From NCBI GenBank assembly GCA_009996555.1, contig JAACZX010000497.1:1-7924 (forward strand): a stretch of 7,924 nt of DNA, read 5' to 3'. Origin of the DNA: Chitinophagaceae bacterium. Its GTDB lineage: Bacteria; Bacteroidota; Bacteroidia; Chitinophagales; Chitinophagaceae. The notes under the pieces were generated by a model. That model saw nothing but the letters and a program-made list of their open reading frames with translations, did not search any database and was not told the DNA's origin. Of the stretch, positions 1 through 6,220 are shown in pieces. The translations under genes and the position numbers were made by a program. Numbering within the stretch: the stretch's first letter is position 1; each line of letters begins with the position of its first letter.

Positions 1-104
1 AGTTTAATGTAAAAGAAGTGGGTACGCAGCTGGGTTACAGCAACCTCAGCAATTTTTCCCTGGCATTCAGAAAAGAGTTCAATATACTTCCCAGCCAGGT
101 ATAG
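1..104 (+). CDS. AraC-family transcriptional regulator, C-terminal end only
   Basis: Only the last 33 residues are visible, reading in frame from position 3 to the TAG at 102-104. They include VGTQLGYSNLSNFSLAFRKE, followed by a short tail LPSQV. This is the second helix-turn-helix of the AraC/XylS DNA-binding domain, whose usual form is VAxxxGYxSxSxFxRxFKKxxGxxPxxYR. The protein ends at PSQV, a little earlier than in many relatives, which continue with YR and a few more residues. The ligand-binding or dimerisation domain lies left of the window, so the regulon and inducer cannot be inferred. No clear intrinsic terminator follows directly; the first good one is about 250 bp downstream. The family assignment is firm for such a short fragment because motif spacing and position at the protein end both fit. 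Confidence 0.85.
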   Translation, partial: FNVKEVGTQLGYSNLSNFSLAFRKEFNILPSQV

Positions 105-277
105 AAATATTTGTTTTCTGTATAATGTATTTTTCCTAACTTTAAAAACCGGGTAAACAGCCTCTTTTGACCTCTTGAATTAACATAGCTCCGTTTTTAA
201 TTCATACATCCTCTGAGCCTCCCATTTCCCCACTCTGTAAATCATATTTCGGCCCACTCGTTTTCCTTGTCTATCGG

Positions 278-295
278 CAAACAGGTTTCTGTTTG
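278..295. repeat. Small perfect inverted repeat (7 bp arms, 4 nt loop)
   Basis: CAAACAG at 278-284 pairs with CTGTTTG at 289-295 around GTTT. It lacks a following T-tract on either strand, so it does not look like an intrinsic terminator. It lies 174 bp beyond the AraC-type gene and could be a 3'-end stabilising hairpin of that transcript, or chance. Confidence 0.35.
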
Positions 296-350
296 GCAGA
301 AGTCAGTCGTTGCATCCTGATGAAAACGCATGTTTATCCAACACCCCCCA

Positions 351-387
351 AAAAAAGAGGCTCTTTATTAAGAGCCTCGATTTTTTT
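351..387. terminator. Bidirectional intrinsic terminator
   Basis: A perfect 9 bp stem GAGGCTCTT (357-365) / AAGAGCCTC (370-378) closes a TATT loop. It is flanked by six or more A on the left (T-run on the minus strand) and by seven T at 381-387 on the plus strand. It can therefore stop transcripts from both sides: mainly the minus-strand beta-barrel gene ending at 450, and also read-through from the AraC-type gene ending at 104. Confidence 0.85.
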
Positions 388-449
388 ATACAGGATAAAA
401 AAGGCAAGAACGCTAACGGTGTAGATCTAAAATCAAGTTGATCATTTTT

Positions 450-1238
450 TTATCGCAGATCGAATAATATACCAAGCTTTACCTGCAGTTGCTGCAGCGG
501 ACTGTTGTATAACTGTGCTACAGTATGGTTATGAATACGGCTTGTATTAAGATTAACAAATTGCATAGTGAGTGGTTTTGATTCACCATTATCCTGATTT
601 GCTGGAGCAGGTTGTTCAAGTTGTTTTACGTTTACATAATCAATACGGCCACCATGTATGCGGCTTATAGAAAGATTAATCGATGTTCCACTCATTGGGC
701 TGCAGGTTGATTTACCTCCCAGCTTCATCAGTAAACCTGCACCATACCCATAAGTAAACGTGTTTTTGCGGAATGTTACTTCATTTTCCAAGGGAGCACA
801 GTCATCCCGGTCATCTTCTCCATAAACATTGATACGCACCCTGGTGCCAAGTGATTGAAGACCGCCCATTGCCTGAACATAAGGTGTTATGGCTTTGTTC
901 TTTACTAATTCATAACGCACATTCAGATGGTTGTAGTTGGCGAAGTTGATATAATGTACCGGGTATTCAGCAGGGGTACTCATGTCTTCGCTCTGGAAGC
1001 TTTGTGTTACTTTCTTTTTGCCGTAACGTCCCGTTCCTGTTTCAAATGAGGCAACCAATTGTTTGCCGGCAAATGGAAAACGATAACCTATCTGAAAATT
1101 GAAACCATGTGCTGCATTAATGTTGCCAGCCATATCACCAAGCGGTGATTGGTTACTGTAGCCAAAGCCAAATTCAATTTGTGCAAAAGAGGTAAGAGAA
1201 ACAAAAAAGGCTGTAACAGCGAGTAGAAGTTTTTTCAT
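450..1238 (-). CDS. Secreted protein, probable outer-membrane beta-barrel, function unknown
   Basis: This encodes 262 residues. Residues 1-19 form a clear signal peptide (MKK, a hydrophobic core, then SFA before Q20), so the product is exported. The mature part is rich in short segments of alternating polar and hydrophobic or aromatic residues separated by Gly/Asn turns, for example around 45-53, 116-128, 161-172 and 186-195. It ends with a strand-like segment, LQVKLGILFDLR, as in small outer-membrane barrels of Bacteroidota. The usual terminal aromatic residue is not last; F259 is followed by DLR. Two cysteines (C147 and C179) could form a disulfide in surface loops. No enzyme motif or TonB box is visible. 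The ATG at 1238 is preceded by an A-rich stretch and gives a proper signal peptide. A terminator separates it from kdsA upstream, so it probably has its own promoter, though I found no good TAnnTTTG box. I do not recognise a named family. Confidence 0.7.
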   Translation of the reverse strand: MKKLLLAVTAFFVSLTSFAQIEFGFGYSNQSPLGDMAGNINAAHGFNFQIGYRFPFAGKQLVASFETGTGRYGKKKVTQSFQSEDMSTPAEYPVHYINFANYNHLNVRYELVKNKAITPYVQAMGGLQSLGTRVRINVYGEDDRDDCAPLENEVTFRKNTFTYGYGAGLLMKLGGKSTCSPMSGTSINLSISRIHGGRIDYVNVKQLEQPAPANQDNGESKPLTMQFVNLNTSRIHNHTVAQLYNSPLQQLQVKLGILFDLR

Positions 1239-1280
1239 ATGTCAATTTTTATTGTTTTTTGGCCGTATAGTGTAATGCAT

Positions 1281-1325
1281 AAAAAATGAGCATCCCTTTT
1301 CGTTGAAAAATTGGATGCTCATTTT
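1281..1325 (-). terminator. Intrinsic terminator of kdsA (13 bp hairpin)
   Basis: Arms at 1283-1295 and 1313-1325 are perfectly complementary over 13 bp (core GAGCATCC/GGATGCTC). The loop is 17 nt. On the minus strand the hairpin is followed by six T (A at 1281-1286). It begins 68 bp after the kdsA stop and ends about 43 bp before the beta-barrel gene start. The simplest reading is that it ends the kdsA transcript, which implies a separate promoter for the beta-barrel gene in 1239-1282. The loop is longer than usual for a terminator. Confidence 0.75.
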
Positions 1326-1392
1326 CTATGGTTATTTCATAACAGCAATTTTGGTACTGTTAAGTTCGTAAACCTTTCTGTTAAATAAAAGC

Positions 1393-2214
1393 CTAAATGA
1401 TTGCTTTGCGCAAGCGGACCAGATCTTCCAGCAGCGGTTTTAATTTATCTAACTGCAGCATGTTAGCACCATCGCTTTTTGCAACAGCAGGGTTGGGGTG
1501 CGTTTCAATAAACAAGCCATCAACGCCAGTTGCAATAGCTGCTTTGGCAATTGTGCCGATCAGTTGCGGGTTACCACCTGTAACACCACTTGTTTGGTTG
1601 GGCTGTTGCAGCGAGTGTGTACAGTCCATGATCACCGGCACACTCAATTCTTTCATCCAGGTAATGTTGCGGTAGTCAACAACAAGATCGGTATAGCCAA
1701 ACGTGTTGCCACGTTCAGTAAGCATTACTTTGTTGTTACCTGCTTTTTTAATTTTTTCTACAGCAAATTTCATTGATGGTCCGCTAAGGAACTGGCCTTT
1801 CTTCACGTTTACAATCCTGCCTGTTTCTGCAGCAGCTTCCAGCAAATCAGTCTGGCGACAAAGAAATGCAGGTATCTGTAAAATATCTAAGTAAGGAGCC
1901 GCCATTGCTGCTTCTTCATGTGCATGAATATCAGATGTGGCAGGAAGCTGATAGGCTTTACGCACTTTATCGATCAGGCTTAAACCGGTATCATCGCCTA
2001 AACCTGTAAAAGAAGATGCACTGGTACGGTTGGCTTTGCGGTACGATGCTTTAAACACATACGGAATGCCGAGATTTTTGCAAATGGTTGAAACTTTATC
2101 GGCTACTTCCATTACCAGTTCTTCGCTTTCAACAACACATGGCCCCGCAATGAGGAAAAAGTTCTTTTCGTCGTATGATTGATTGGCAAACAGATCTTTT
2201 ACATATTGTTCCAT
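1393..2214 (-). CDS. kdsA: 3-deoxy-8-phosphooctulonate (KDO-8-P) synthase
   Basis: The enzyme condenses phosphoenolpyruvate with D-arabinose 5-phosphate in the cytoplasm to give KDO 8-phosphate, the precursor of the KDO sugar of the LPS inner core. At 273 residues it has the normal family length, forming a single DAHP-synthase-type TIM barrel. Visible signatures are IAGPCVVES (22-30), FKASYRKANRTS (54-65), LQIPAFLCRQTDLL (112-125), NVKKGQF (136-142), LTERGNTFGY (165-174), DCTHSLQ (197-203) and FIETHPNP (235-242). C26, H200, E237 and D248 match the four metal ligands of the Aquifex-type enzyme. Metal-independent E. coli KdsA has Asn at the Cys position, so this should be the metal-dependent class. 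The KANR loop carries Arg where E. coli has Asp (YRKANR versus FDKANR), as I recall from other Bacteroidota. The ATG at 2214 gives the usual short lead before AGPC and lies 4 nt after a -7 box. It is divergent from tdh. Confidence 0.96.
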   Translation of the reverse strand: MEQYVKDLFANQSYDEKNFFLIAGPCVVESEELVMEVADKVSTICKNLGIPYVFKASYRKANRTSASSFTGLGDDTGLSLIDKVRKAYQLPATSDIHAHEEAAMAAPYLDILQIPAFLCRQTDLLEAAAETGRIVNVKKGQFLSGPSMKFAVEKIKKAGNNKVMLTERGNTFGYTDLVVDYRNITWMKELSVPVIMDCTHSLQQPNQTSGVTGGNPQLIGTIAKAAIATGVDGLFIETHPNPAVAKSDGANMLQLDKLKPLLEDLVRLRKAII

Positions 2215-2218
2215 GCGG

Positions 2219-2226
2219 CAAAGATA
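2219..2226 (-). promoter_or_regulatory. Bacteroidota -7 box of kdsA, four bases from the start codon
   Basis: On the minus strand the sequence TATCTTTG (2226 down to 2219) is a perfect TAnnTTTG -7 element, followed by CCGC and then ATG at 2214. Transcription would start within a few bases of the ATG, giving a leaderless or near-leaderless mRNA. No TTTG/TTG -33 box is visible at the usual spacing; the GAAGTA heptamers occupy that place. Confidence 0.6.
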
Positions 2227-2228
2227 AC

Positions 2229-2257
2229 AGTAAGTATGAAGTAAGAAGTACGAAGTA
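2229..2257. repeat. Short tandem repeat, heptamer NGAAGTA x3 with AGTA flank
   Basis: TGAAGTA, AGAAGTA and CGAAGTA lie head to tail at 2237-2257, preceded by AGTAAGTA at 2229-2236. The run sits between the divergent genes kdsA and tdh, at about -20 to -40 relative to the predicted kdsA transcription start. It may be a regulator site, or simply slippage-generated low-complexity sequence of the kind scattered through Chitinophagaceae intergenic DNA (recollection, not checked). Confidence 0.5.
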
Positions 2258-2382
2258 GATTTCTGATGGAGGATGTATGATGGCTGATTTAGCAGTTAGA
2301 TGCAAACTGGCTTCTATCTAATCTTGTAAATCATTTAATCCGCCCAAATTCTGGTTCAGACAATTGCGCAAACGAATGAATG

Positions 2383-2412
2383 TTTGTCAAGTTGCTTTTC
2401 CTCCTATTTTTG
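2383..2412 (+). promoter_or_regulatory. tdh promoter, Bacteroidota type
   Basis: TTTG at 2383-2386 and TATTTTTG at 2405-2412 match the -33 and -7 consensus (TTTG, TAnnTTTG) exactly, with 18 bp between them. Transcription would begin near 2415-2420, leaving about a dozen bases before the ATG at 2431. Because the promoter lies downstream of the ATG at 2380, it argues strongly that 2380 is not the translation start of tdh. Confidence 0.75.
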
Positions 2413-2430
2413 TCGGCACAAATTCTGTTT

Positions 2431-3369
2431 ATGATCCGTGAAAAAATATTGGTGATCGGCGCATCCGGTCAAATTGGTGTTGAGCTAACATTGGCGCTTC
2501 GTAAAATGTATGGTAATGCCAATGTGATCGCTTCCGACCTGCGTGAGCAAAATCCCTTGCTCGAAGGAACAGGTCCTTACGTAAGTCTGGATGTAATGAA
2601 CAAAGAAATGCTGCATGTGCAGGTCATTCGCCAGAACATTACGCAGATCTATTTACTGGCGGCTATTCTTTCTGCCACTGGTGAAAAAAATCCCAACCTT
2701 GCCTGGAACCTCAACATGACAGGTTTGCTGAACGTGCTGGACATTGCAAGGGAAGAAAAAATTTATAAAGTATACTGGCCTTCATCTATTGCAGTATTTG
2801 GTCCCACAAGTCCAAAACAAAACTGCCCGCAGCAAACCATTATTGAACCTACAACAGTTTACGGTATCAGCAAATATGCCGGCGAATTCTGGTGCAATTA
2901 TTATTTCCAGCGATATGGCGTTGATGTAAGAAGCTTGCGTTACCCGGGTTTGATCTCGTACAAATCTGCACCCGGTGGTGGCACAACCGATTATGCCGTA
3001 GAAATTTTTCACGAAGCATTGGAAGAAAATAAATACGAATGTTTCCTTCAGGAAGATACTTACCTGCCCATGATGTACATGCCCGATGCTATCCGTGCAA
3101 CCATTGAGCTGATGGAAGCACCTGCTGCTAAAATTTCTATCAGGCATTCGTACAATATTTCATCCATGAGTTTTTCGCCAAAGGAAATAGCAGCGGAAGT
3201 GGCGAAACATCGTGCAGGTTTTGAAATGAGTTACAAGCCTGATTACCGCCAGCAGATTGCCGACAGCTGGCCGCAAAGCATTGATGATAGTGTGGCAAGA
3301 GCAGATTGGGGCTGGAAACACGAATACGATCTTGCTGCCATGACAAAAGACATGTTCGATAATTTATAA
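2431..3369 (+). CDS. tdh: L-threonine 3-dehydrogenase, short-chain dehydrogenase type
   Basis: The enzyme oxidises L-threonine with NAD+ to 2-amino-3-ketobutyrate in the cytoplasm, the first step of threonine breakdown to glycine and acetyl-CoA. The 312-residue protein is an extended SDR (UDP-galactose-epimerase-like fold). It shows the NAD-binding G10-ASGQI-G16, D36 at the end of the second strand (NAD preference), and the catalytic S118/S119 with Y144-GIS-K148. Blocks WPSSIAVFGP (116-125), SLRYPGLISY (168-177), PGGGTTDYAV (181-190), LPMMYMPDA (212-220) and DSWPQSIDDSVAR (278-290) match the Flavobacterium frigidimaris/Cytophaga enzymes as I remember them, so this is not the zinc-dependent MDR enzyme of E. 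coli. An in-frame ATG at 2380 would add 17 hydrophobic residues resembling a signal peptide. I reject it because a perfect promoter lies between the two ATGs and the family starts near residue 18. No kbl partner is next to it. A terminator follows at 3420-3452. Confidence 0.93.
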   Translation: MIREKILVIGASGQIGVELTLALRKMYGNANVIASDLREQNPLLEGTGPYVSLDVMNKEMLHVQVIRQNITQIYLLAAILSATGEKNPNLAWNLNMTGLLNVLDIAREEKIYKVYWPSSIAVFGPTSPKQNCPQQTIIEPTTVYGISKYAGEFWCNYYFQRYGVDVRSLRYPGLISYKSAPGGGTTDYAVEIFHEALEENKYECFLQEDTYLPMMYMPDAIRATIELMEAPAAKISIRHSYNISSMSFSPKEIAAEVAKHRAGFEMSYKPDYRQQIADSWPQSIDDSVARADWGWKHEYDLAAMTKDMFDNL

Positions 3370-3419
3370 TAACCTTCACAGTTCTGCAAAGAACCTGTCA
3401 GTGTTATGACGAAATACAA

Positions 3420-3452
3420 AAGCTGCAAGCCTTAACTTGCAGCTTCTTTTTT
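3420..3452 (+). terminator. Intrinsic terminator after tdh
   Basis: A perfect 10 bp stem AAGCTGCAAG (3420-3429) / CTTGCAGCTT (3436-3445) with a 6 nt loop is followed by C and six T (3447-3452). It lies 50 bp after the tdh stop and only 25 bp before the ATG of the next gene, so the promoter of that gene must overlap it, lie before it, or be very compact. Confidence 0.85.
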
Positions 3453-3477
3453 AGTAAAGGCATGATCTAAATCGTAC

Positions 3478-4713
3478 ATGAAACAATTTTTATTTTCAAT
3501 AGCCGTCGTTATTCTTTTTAGTACAACCGTATTTGCACAAGCTGCTGATAAACTTCGTGCAGGTTGGTACCGGGCATCCATCTTTCGTGAAGATGGTGCT
3601 GAAATTAGTTTTAATGCGGAAGTGCAAGTAAAGAACGGCAAACCGGTCATGTTTATCCGCAATGCAACAGAACGTTTACTGGTTGATGATGTAAAAGTTA
3701 AAGGCGATTCGGTGAATATCGAAATGCCTTTTTTTGAATCGTATTTCCGTTTGCAACTTCAGCAAAACGGATCGCTGAAAGGCAAATGGTTTAAGGCAGG
3801 CAGTTTAAAGTTGCTGGAGTTTCCGGTAACATTTGTGTATGGACAGAAAGAGCGTTTCATTGTAAACGAAAGCACAACACAAAACGCCACGGGTCGCTGG
3901 CAGGTAAGTTTTACACGGCCTAACGGAACCGACAGACCCGCCATTGCTGAGTTTAAACAAAACGGATCATCACTAACCGGCACTTTCTTAACACCCAGCG
4001 GCGATTATCGTTTTCTTGAAGGTGTTGTGAATGGTAATGAAATGCAGTTAAGTTGTTTCGATGGAAGCCATGCATATTACTTCACTGCAACCATCAATGG
4101 TAACGAAATCAGCAACGGAAAATTTTTCAGCAGTGCATCACCGGTTGAACTCTGGCGTGCAACCAAAAACAATACTGCTGCATTACCCGATACTACTCCT
4201 GTAACGCAACTAAAACCTGGCGAAAGCAAACTCAATTTTTCATTTAAAGATGTAAACGGAAAAACAGTTTCAATAAACGATGCACGTTTCAAAAACAAAG
4301 TTGTAGTAATACAAATTATGGGCAGCTGGTGCCCCAACTGTATGGACGAAAGCAAATTCCTCAGCAGTTTTTACAAAGAGTATAAAAGCAAAGGAGTTGA
4401 AGTTGTTGCATTGGCTTACGAATACAGCACCGATTTCAATCGCTCCAAAGCAAGTGTACAAAAGTTCATCAAGCGTTTCGGCATACAATATCCTGTACTA
4501 ATTACATCCACTACAACAAGCGATGAACAGCGAACAGAAAAAACATTACCACAGCTAACGCCTATTCGTTCGTTTCCTACAACCATCTTCCTTTCAAAGT
4601 CCGGGAACGTTTCCGTAATTCATCAAGGCTTCTTTGGTCCCGGCACGGGACACTTCTATGAAGAATATAAATCGGAGTTTTATCGTACAATCCGCTCCCT
4701 GCTTGCAGATTAG
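3478..4713 (+). CDS. Exported TlpA-like thioredoxin-fold protein with duplicated N-terminal module
   Basis: This 411-residue protein has a signal peptide (residues 1-20, MKQFLFSIAV...VFA before Q21), so it works in the periplasm or at the envelope. Residues about 252-411 are a TlpA/ResA-like redoxin domain. GSWCPNCMDE carries the C285-P-N-C288 active site, and FPTT (366-369) holds the cis-proline P367 that shapes it. The family reduces, or less often forms, protein disulfides, for example in cytochrome c maturation or envelope repair; the partner here is unknown. Residues about 29-119 and 139-228 look like two copies of a beta-rich module, each beginning GWY/GRW, carrying an NG turn and a GK(W/F)F segment, and ending in a hydrophobic strand. 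In Bacteroidota, TlpA-type proteins often carry an N-terminal beta domain, and a doubled one appears here. No lipobox is seen. The ATG at 3478 is chosen for the signal peptide. icd follows 86 bp later with its own -7 box, so co-transcription is doubtful. Confidence 0.85.
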   Translation: MKQFLFSIAVVILFSTTVFAQAADKLRAGWYRASIFREDGAEISFNAEVQVKNGKPVMFIRNATERLLVDDVKVKGDSVNIEMPFFESYFRLQLQQNGSLKGKWFKAGSLKLLEFPVTFVYGQKERFIVNESTTQNATGRWQVSFTRPNGTDRPAIAEFKQNGSSLTGTFLTPSGDYRFLEGVVNGNEMQLSCFDGSHAYYFTATINGNEISNGKFFSSASPVELWRATKNNTAALPDTTPVTQLKPGESKLNFSFKDVNGKTVSINDARFKNKVVVIQIMGSWCPNCMDESKFLSSFYKEYKSKGVEVVALAYEYSTDFNRSKASVQKFIKRFGIQYPVLITSTTTSDEQRTEKTLPQLTPIRSFPTTIFLSKSGNVSVIHQGFFGPGTGHFYEEYKSEFYRTIRSLLAD

Positions 4714-4738
4714 GCATGTTTTATTCAGCAGACGGGTT

Positions 4739-4746
4739 TATATTTG
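4739..4746 (+). promoter_or_regulatory. Probable -7 box of icd
   Basis: TATATTTG matches TAnnTTTG exactly and lies 53 bp before the icd ATG, predicting a leader of about 45-50 nt ending in the A-rich TTTAAAAGAAAACTG. No TTTG is found at the expected -33 distance, so the call rests on the -7 element alone. Confidence 0.5.
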
Positions 4747-4799
4747 CTCTCCCTCAAACGGGGTAGACTTCTGCATTATTCATATTTAAAAGAAAACTG

Positions 4800-6032
4800 A
4801 TGGCTGAAAAGATTAAAGTAGCCAATCCGGTGGTAGAGCTGGATGGCGATGAGATGACACGTATCATCTGGAAATTCATTAAAGAGAAATTGATTCTTCC
4901 TTACATCGATCTTGATATTAAATACTACGACCTTGGTGTTGAGTACAGAGATGAAACCAACGACCAGGTAACGATTGATGCAGCAAACGCCATTAAACAA
5001 TACGGTGTTGGTATTAAGTGTGCTACCATTACTCCCGATGAACAACGTGTTGAAGAGTTCAAACTAAAACAAATGTGGAAGAGCCCAAACGGTACTATCC
5101 GCAATATTCTTGATGGCACTGTATTTCGTGAACCAATTGTGATCAACAATATTCCTCGTCTTGTAACCAACTGGACAGCACCGATCATTGTTGGTCGTCA
5201 TGCATTCGGCGATCAATACCGTGCAACTGATACAGTGATCAAAGGCAAAGGAAAATTAACCATGACCTTTACACCTGAAGATGGTGGCGAACCACAGGTG
5301 TTTGAAGTGTACAACTACAAAGGTGATGGTGTTGCAATGACGATGTACAACACCGATGAAAGTGTGAAAGGTTTTGCACGCAGCTGCTTCAATATGGCAC
5401 TGAGCAAAAAATGGCCTTTATACCTTTCTACAAAAAATACAATCCTTAAAAAATACGATGGCCGCTTCAAAGATATTTTTGAAGAGATCTATCAAAATGA
5501 ATTTAAAGCACAGTTTGATGCTGCAGGTATCGTGTACGAACATCGTTTGATCGATGACATGGTGGCGAGTGCATTGAAGTGGAACGGTAATTTCGTTTGG
5601 GCTTGTAAGAACTACGATGGTGATGTACAAAGCGATACTGTTGCACAAGGTTTCGGTTCGCTTGGTTTAATGACTTCTGTGTTGATCACTCCCGATGGTA
5701 AAACAATGGAAGCAGAAGCTGCACATGGTACAGTAACACGTCACTACCGTGAGCACCAGAAAGGCCGTCCAACTTCTACAAATCCGATTGCATCAATCTT
5801 TGCATGGACACGTGGCCTGGCTTTCCGTGGTAAACTCGATGGTAACCAACCATTAATTGATTTCGCAAACGCACTGGAAGCTGTTTGTATTGAAACGGTA
5901 GAAAGTGGTAAGATGACGAAAGACTTAGCGGTTTGTATCCATGGCAACAAAGTAAATCACGGCGATCATTATTTGTATACAGAAGAATTCCTGGATGCAA
6001 TTGATGCCAACCTGAAAGCAAAGCTTGGATAA
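4800..6032 (+). CDS. icd: NADP-dependent isocitrate dehydrogenase, eukaryote-like homodimeric type
   Basis: The enzyme converts isocitrate to 2-oxoglutarate and CO2 with NADP+ in the TCA cycle, in the cytoplasm. At 410 residues, and in almost every motif, it follows the IDH1/IDH2-like subfamily rather than E. coli Icd. The N-terminal block is [14 protein letters not shown] (11-24). Substrate binding uses T78, the S95-PNGTI-R101 segment, R110 and R133 ([12 protein letters not shown]). Catalytic Y140 and K212 are present, as are the metal-binding aspartates D252/D253, D275 and D279 in NYDGDVQSD. The coenzyme loop HGTVTRHYR (309-317) keeps R314 and H315, the pair that contacts the 2'-phosphate of NADP in human IDH1, so NADP specificity is expected. 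Nothing is missing or truncated. The ATG is preceded by an A-rich leader without a Shine-Dalgarno sequence. It has its own -7 box at 4739 and a strong terminator at 6084, so it is probably monocistronic. Confidence 0.97.
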   Translation: MAEKIKVANPVVELDGDEMTRIIWKFIKEKLILPYIDLDIKYYDLGVEYRDETNDQVTIDAANAIKQYGVGIKCATITPDEQRVEEFKLKQMWKSPNGTIRNILDGTVFREPIVINNIPRLVTNWTAPIIVGRHAFGDQYRATDTVIKGKGKLTMTFTPEDGGEPQVFEVYNYKGDGVAMTMYNTDESVKGFARSCFNMALSKKWPLYLSTKNTILKKYDGRFKDIFEEIYQNEFKAQFDAAGIVYEHRLIDDMVASALKWNGNFVWACKNYDGDVQSDTVAQGFGSLGLMTSVLITPDGKTMEAEAAHGTVTRHYREHQKGRPTSTNPIASIFAWTRGLAFRGKLDGNQPLIDFANALEAVCIETVESGKMTKDLAVCIHGNKVNHGDHYLYTEEFLDAIDANLKAKLG

Positions 6033-6050
6033 GCGCTGAAGCCAGTAGAA

Positions 6051-6065
6051 TCCTGAGCGAAGTCG
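6051..6065. repeat. Possible interspersed intergenic repeat fragment
   Basis: TCCTGAGCGAAGTCG lies between the icd stop and its terminator. It resembles one half of a CCTGAGCGAAGTCGAAGG-like element that I recall as frequent in intergenic DNA of many environmental bacteria, including Bacteroidota. There is no second copy in this window, so the call rests on memory only. Confidence 0.3.
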
Positions 6066-6083
6066 CAATGCGAACTTATAAAT

Positions 6084-6118
6084 AAATCCCTCAGCATTTG
6101 CTGAGGGATTTCTGTTTT
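6084..6118 (+). terminator. Intrinsic terminator of icd
   Basis: A 13 bp perfect inverted repeat (6084-6096 with 6099-6111, core TCCCTCAGCA/TGCTGAGGGA) has a minimal loop, realistically four bases (ATTT). It is followed by CTGTTTT. The stem is strong; the T-tract is interrupted by CTG. It lies 51 bp past the icd stop. Confidence 0.8.
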
Positions 6119-6171
6119 CATCAGTATCCGTTTTCAATGTTCTTTATCAACCCGTTTTCTAACCACGATCA

Positions 6172-6201
6172 TTGACGTGACTTAAGCAAGGCTTTATTTT
6201 G
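6172..6201 (+). promoter_or_regulatory. Promoter of the TMEM175-family gene
   Basis: TTG at 6172-6174 and TTATTTTG at 6194-6201 (one mismatch to TAnnTTTG) are 19 bp apart, the normal Bacteroidota spacing. Transcription would start near 6205-6208, giving a leader of about 15 nt before the ATG at 6221. Confidence 0.55.
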
Positions 6202-6220
6202 GCGCTACAAAATTGAAACC

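Larger units (their letters stand above)
105..449. other. Gene-free stretch between convergent genes
   Basis: This 345 bp region lies between the end of the AraC-type gene (+) and the end of the beta-barrel gene (-). I see no supportable coding region on either strand. It contains a good bidirectional terminator at about 351-387, described separately. A smaller perfect hairpin sits at 278-295 (7 bp stem CAAACAG/CTGTTTG, GTTT loop) with no T-run after it. An AT-only inverted repeat lies at 382-402 and is probably incidental. No promoter of the TAnnTTTG type that points at a gene was found. Confidence 0.6.

Noticed and set aside
382..402. AT-only inverted repeat TTTTTTAT/ATAAAAAA
   Set aside because: It is made of A and T runs next to a real terminator; such pairing is expected by chance.
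1397..1894. Plus-strand open frames opposite kdsA
   Set aside because: They are shadows of kdsA, have no family-like motifs, and kdsA is unambiguous on the minus strand.
2380..2430. Signal-peptide-like N-terminus of the epimerase/dehydrogenase
   Set aside because: It is translated promoter DNA; the promoter at 2383-2412 and the family start both place the ATG at 2431.
2782..3662. Minus-strand open frames opposite tdh and the TlpA-like gene
   Set aside because: Composition and overlap show they are antisense shadows of clear genes; no signal, domain or promoter supports them.
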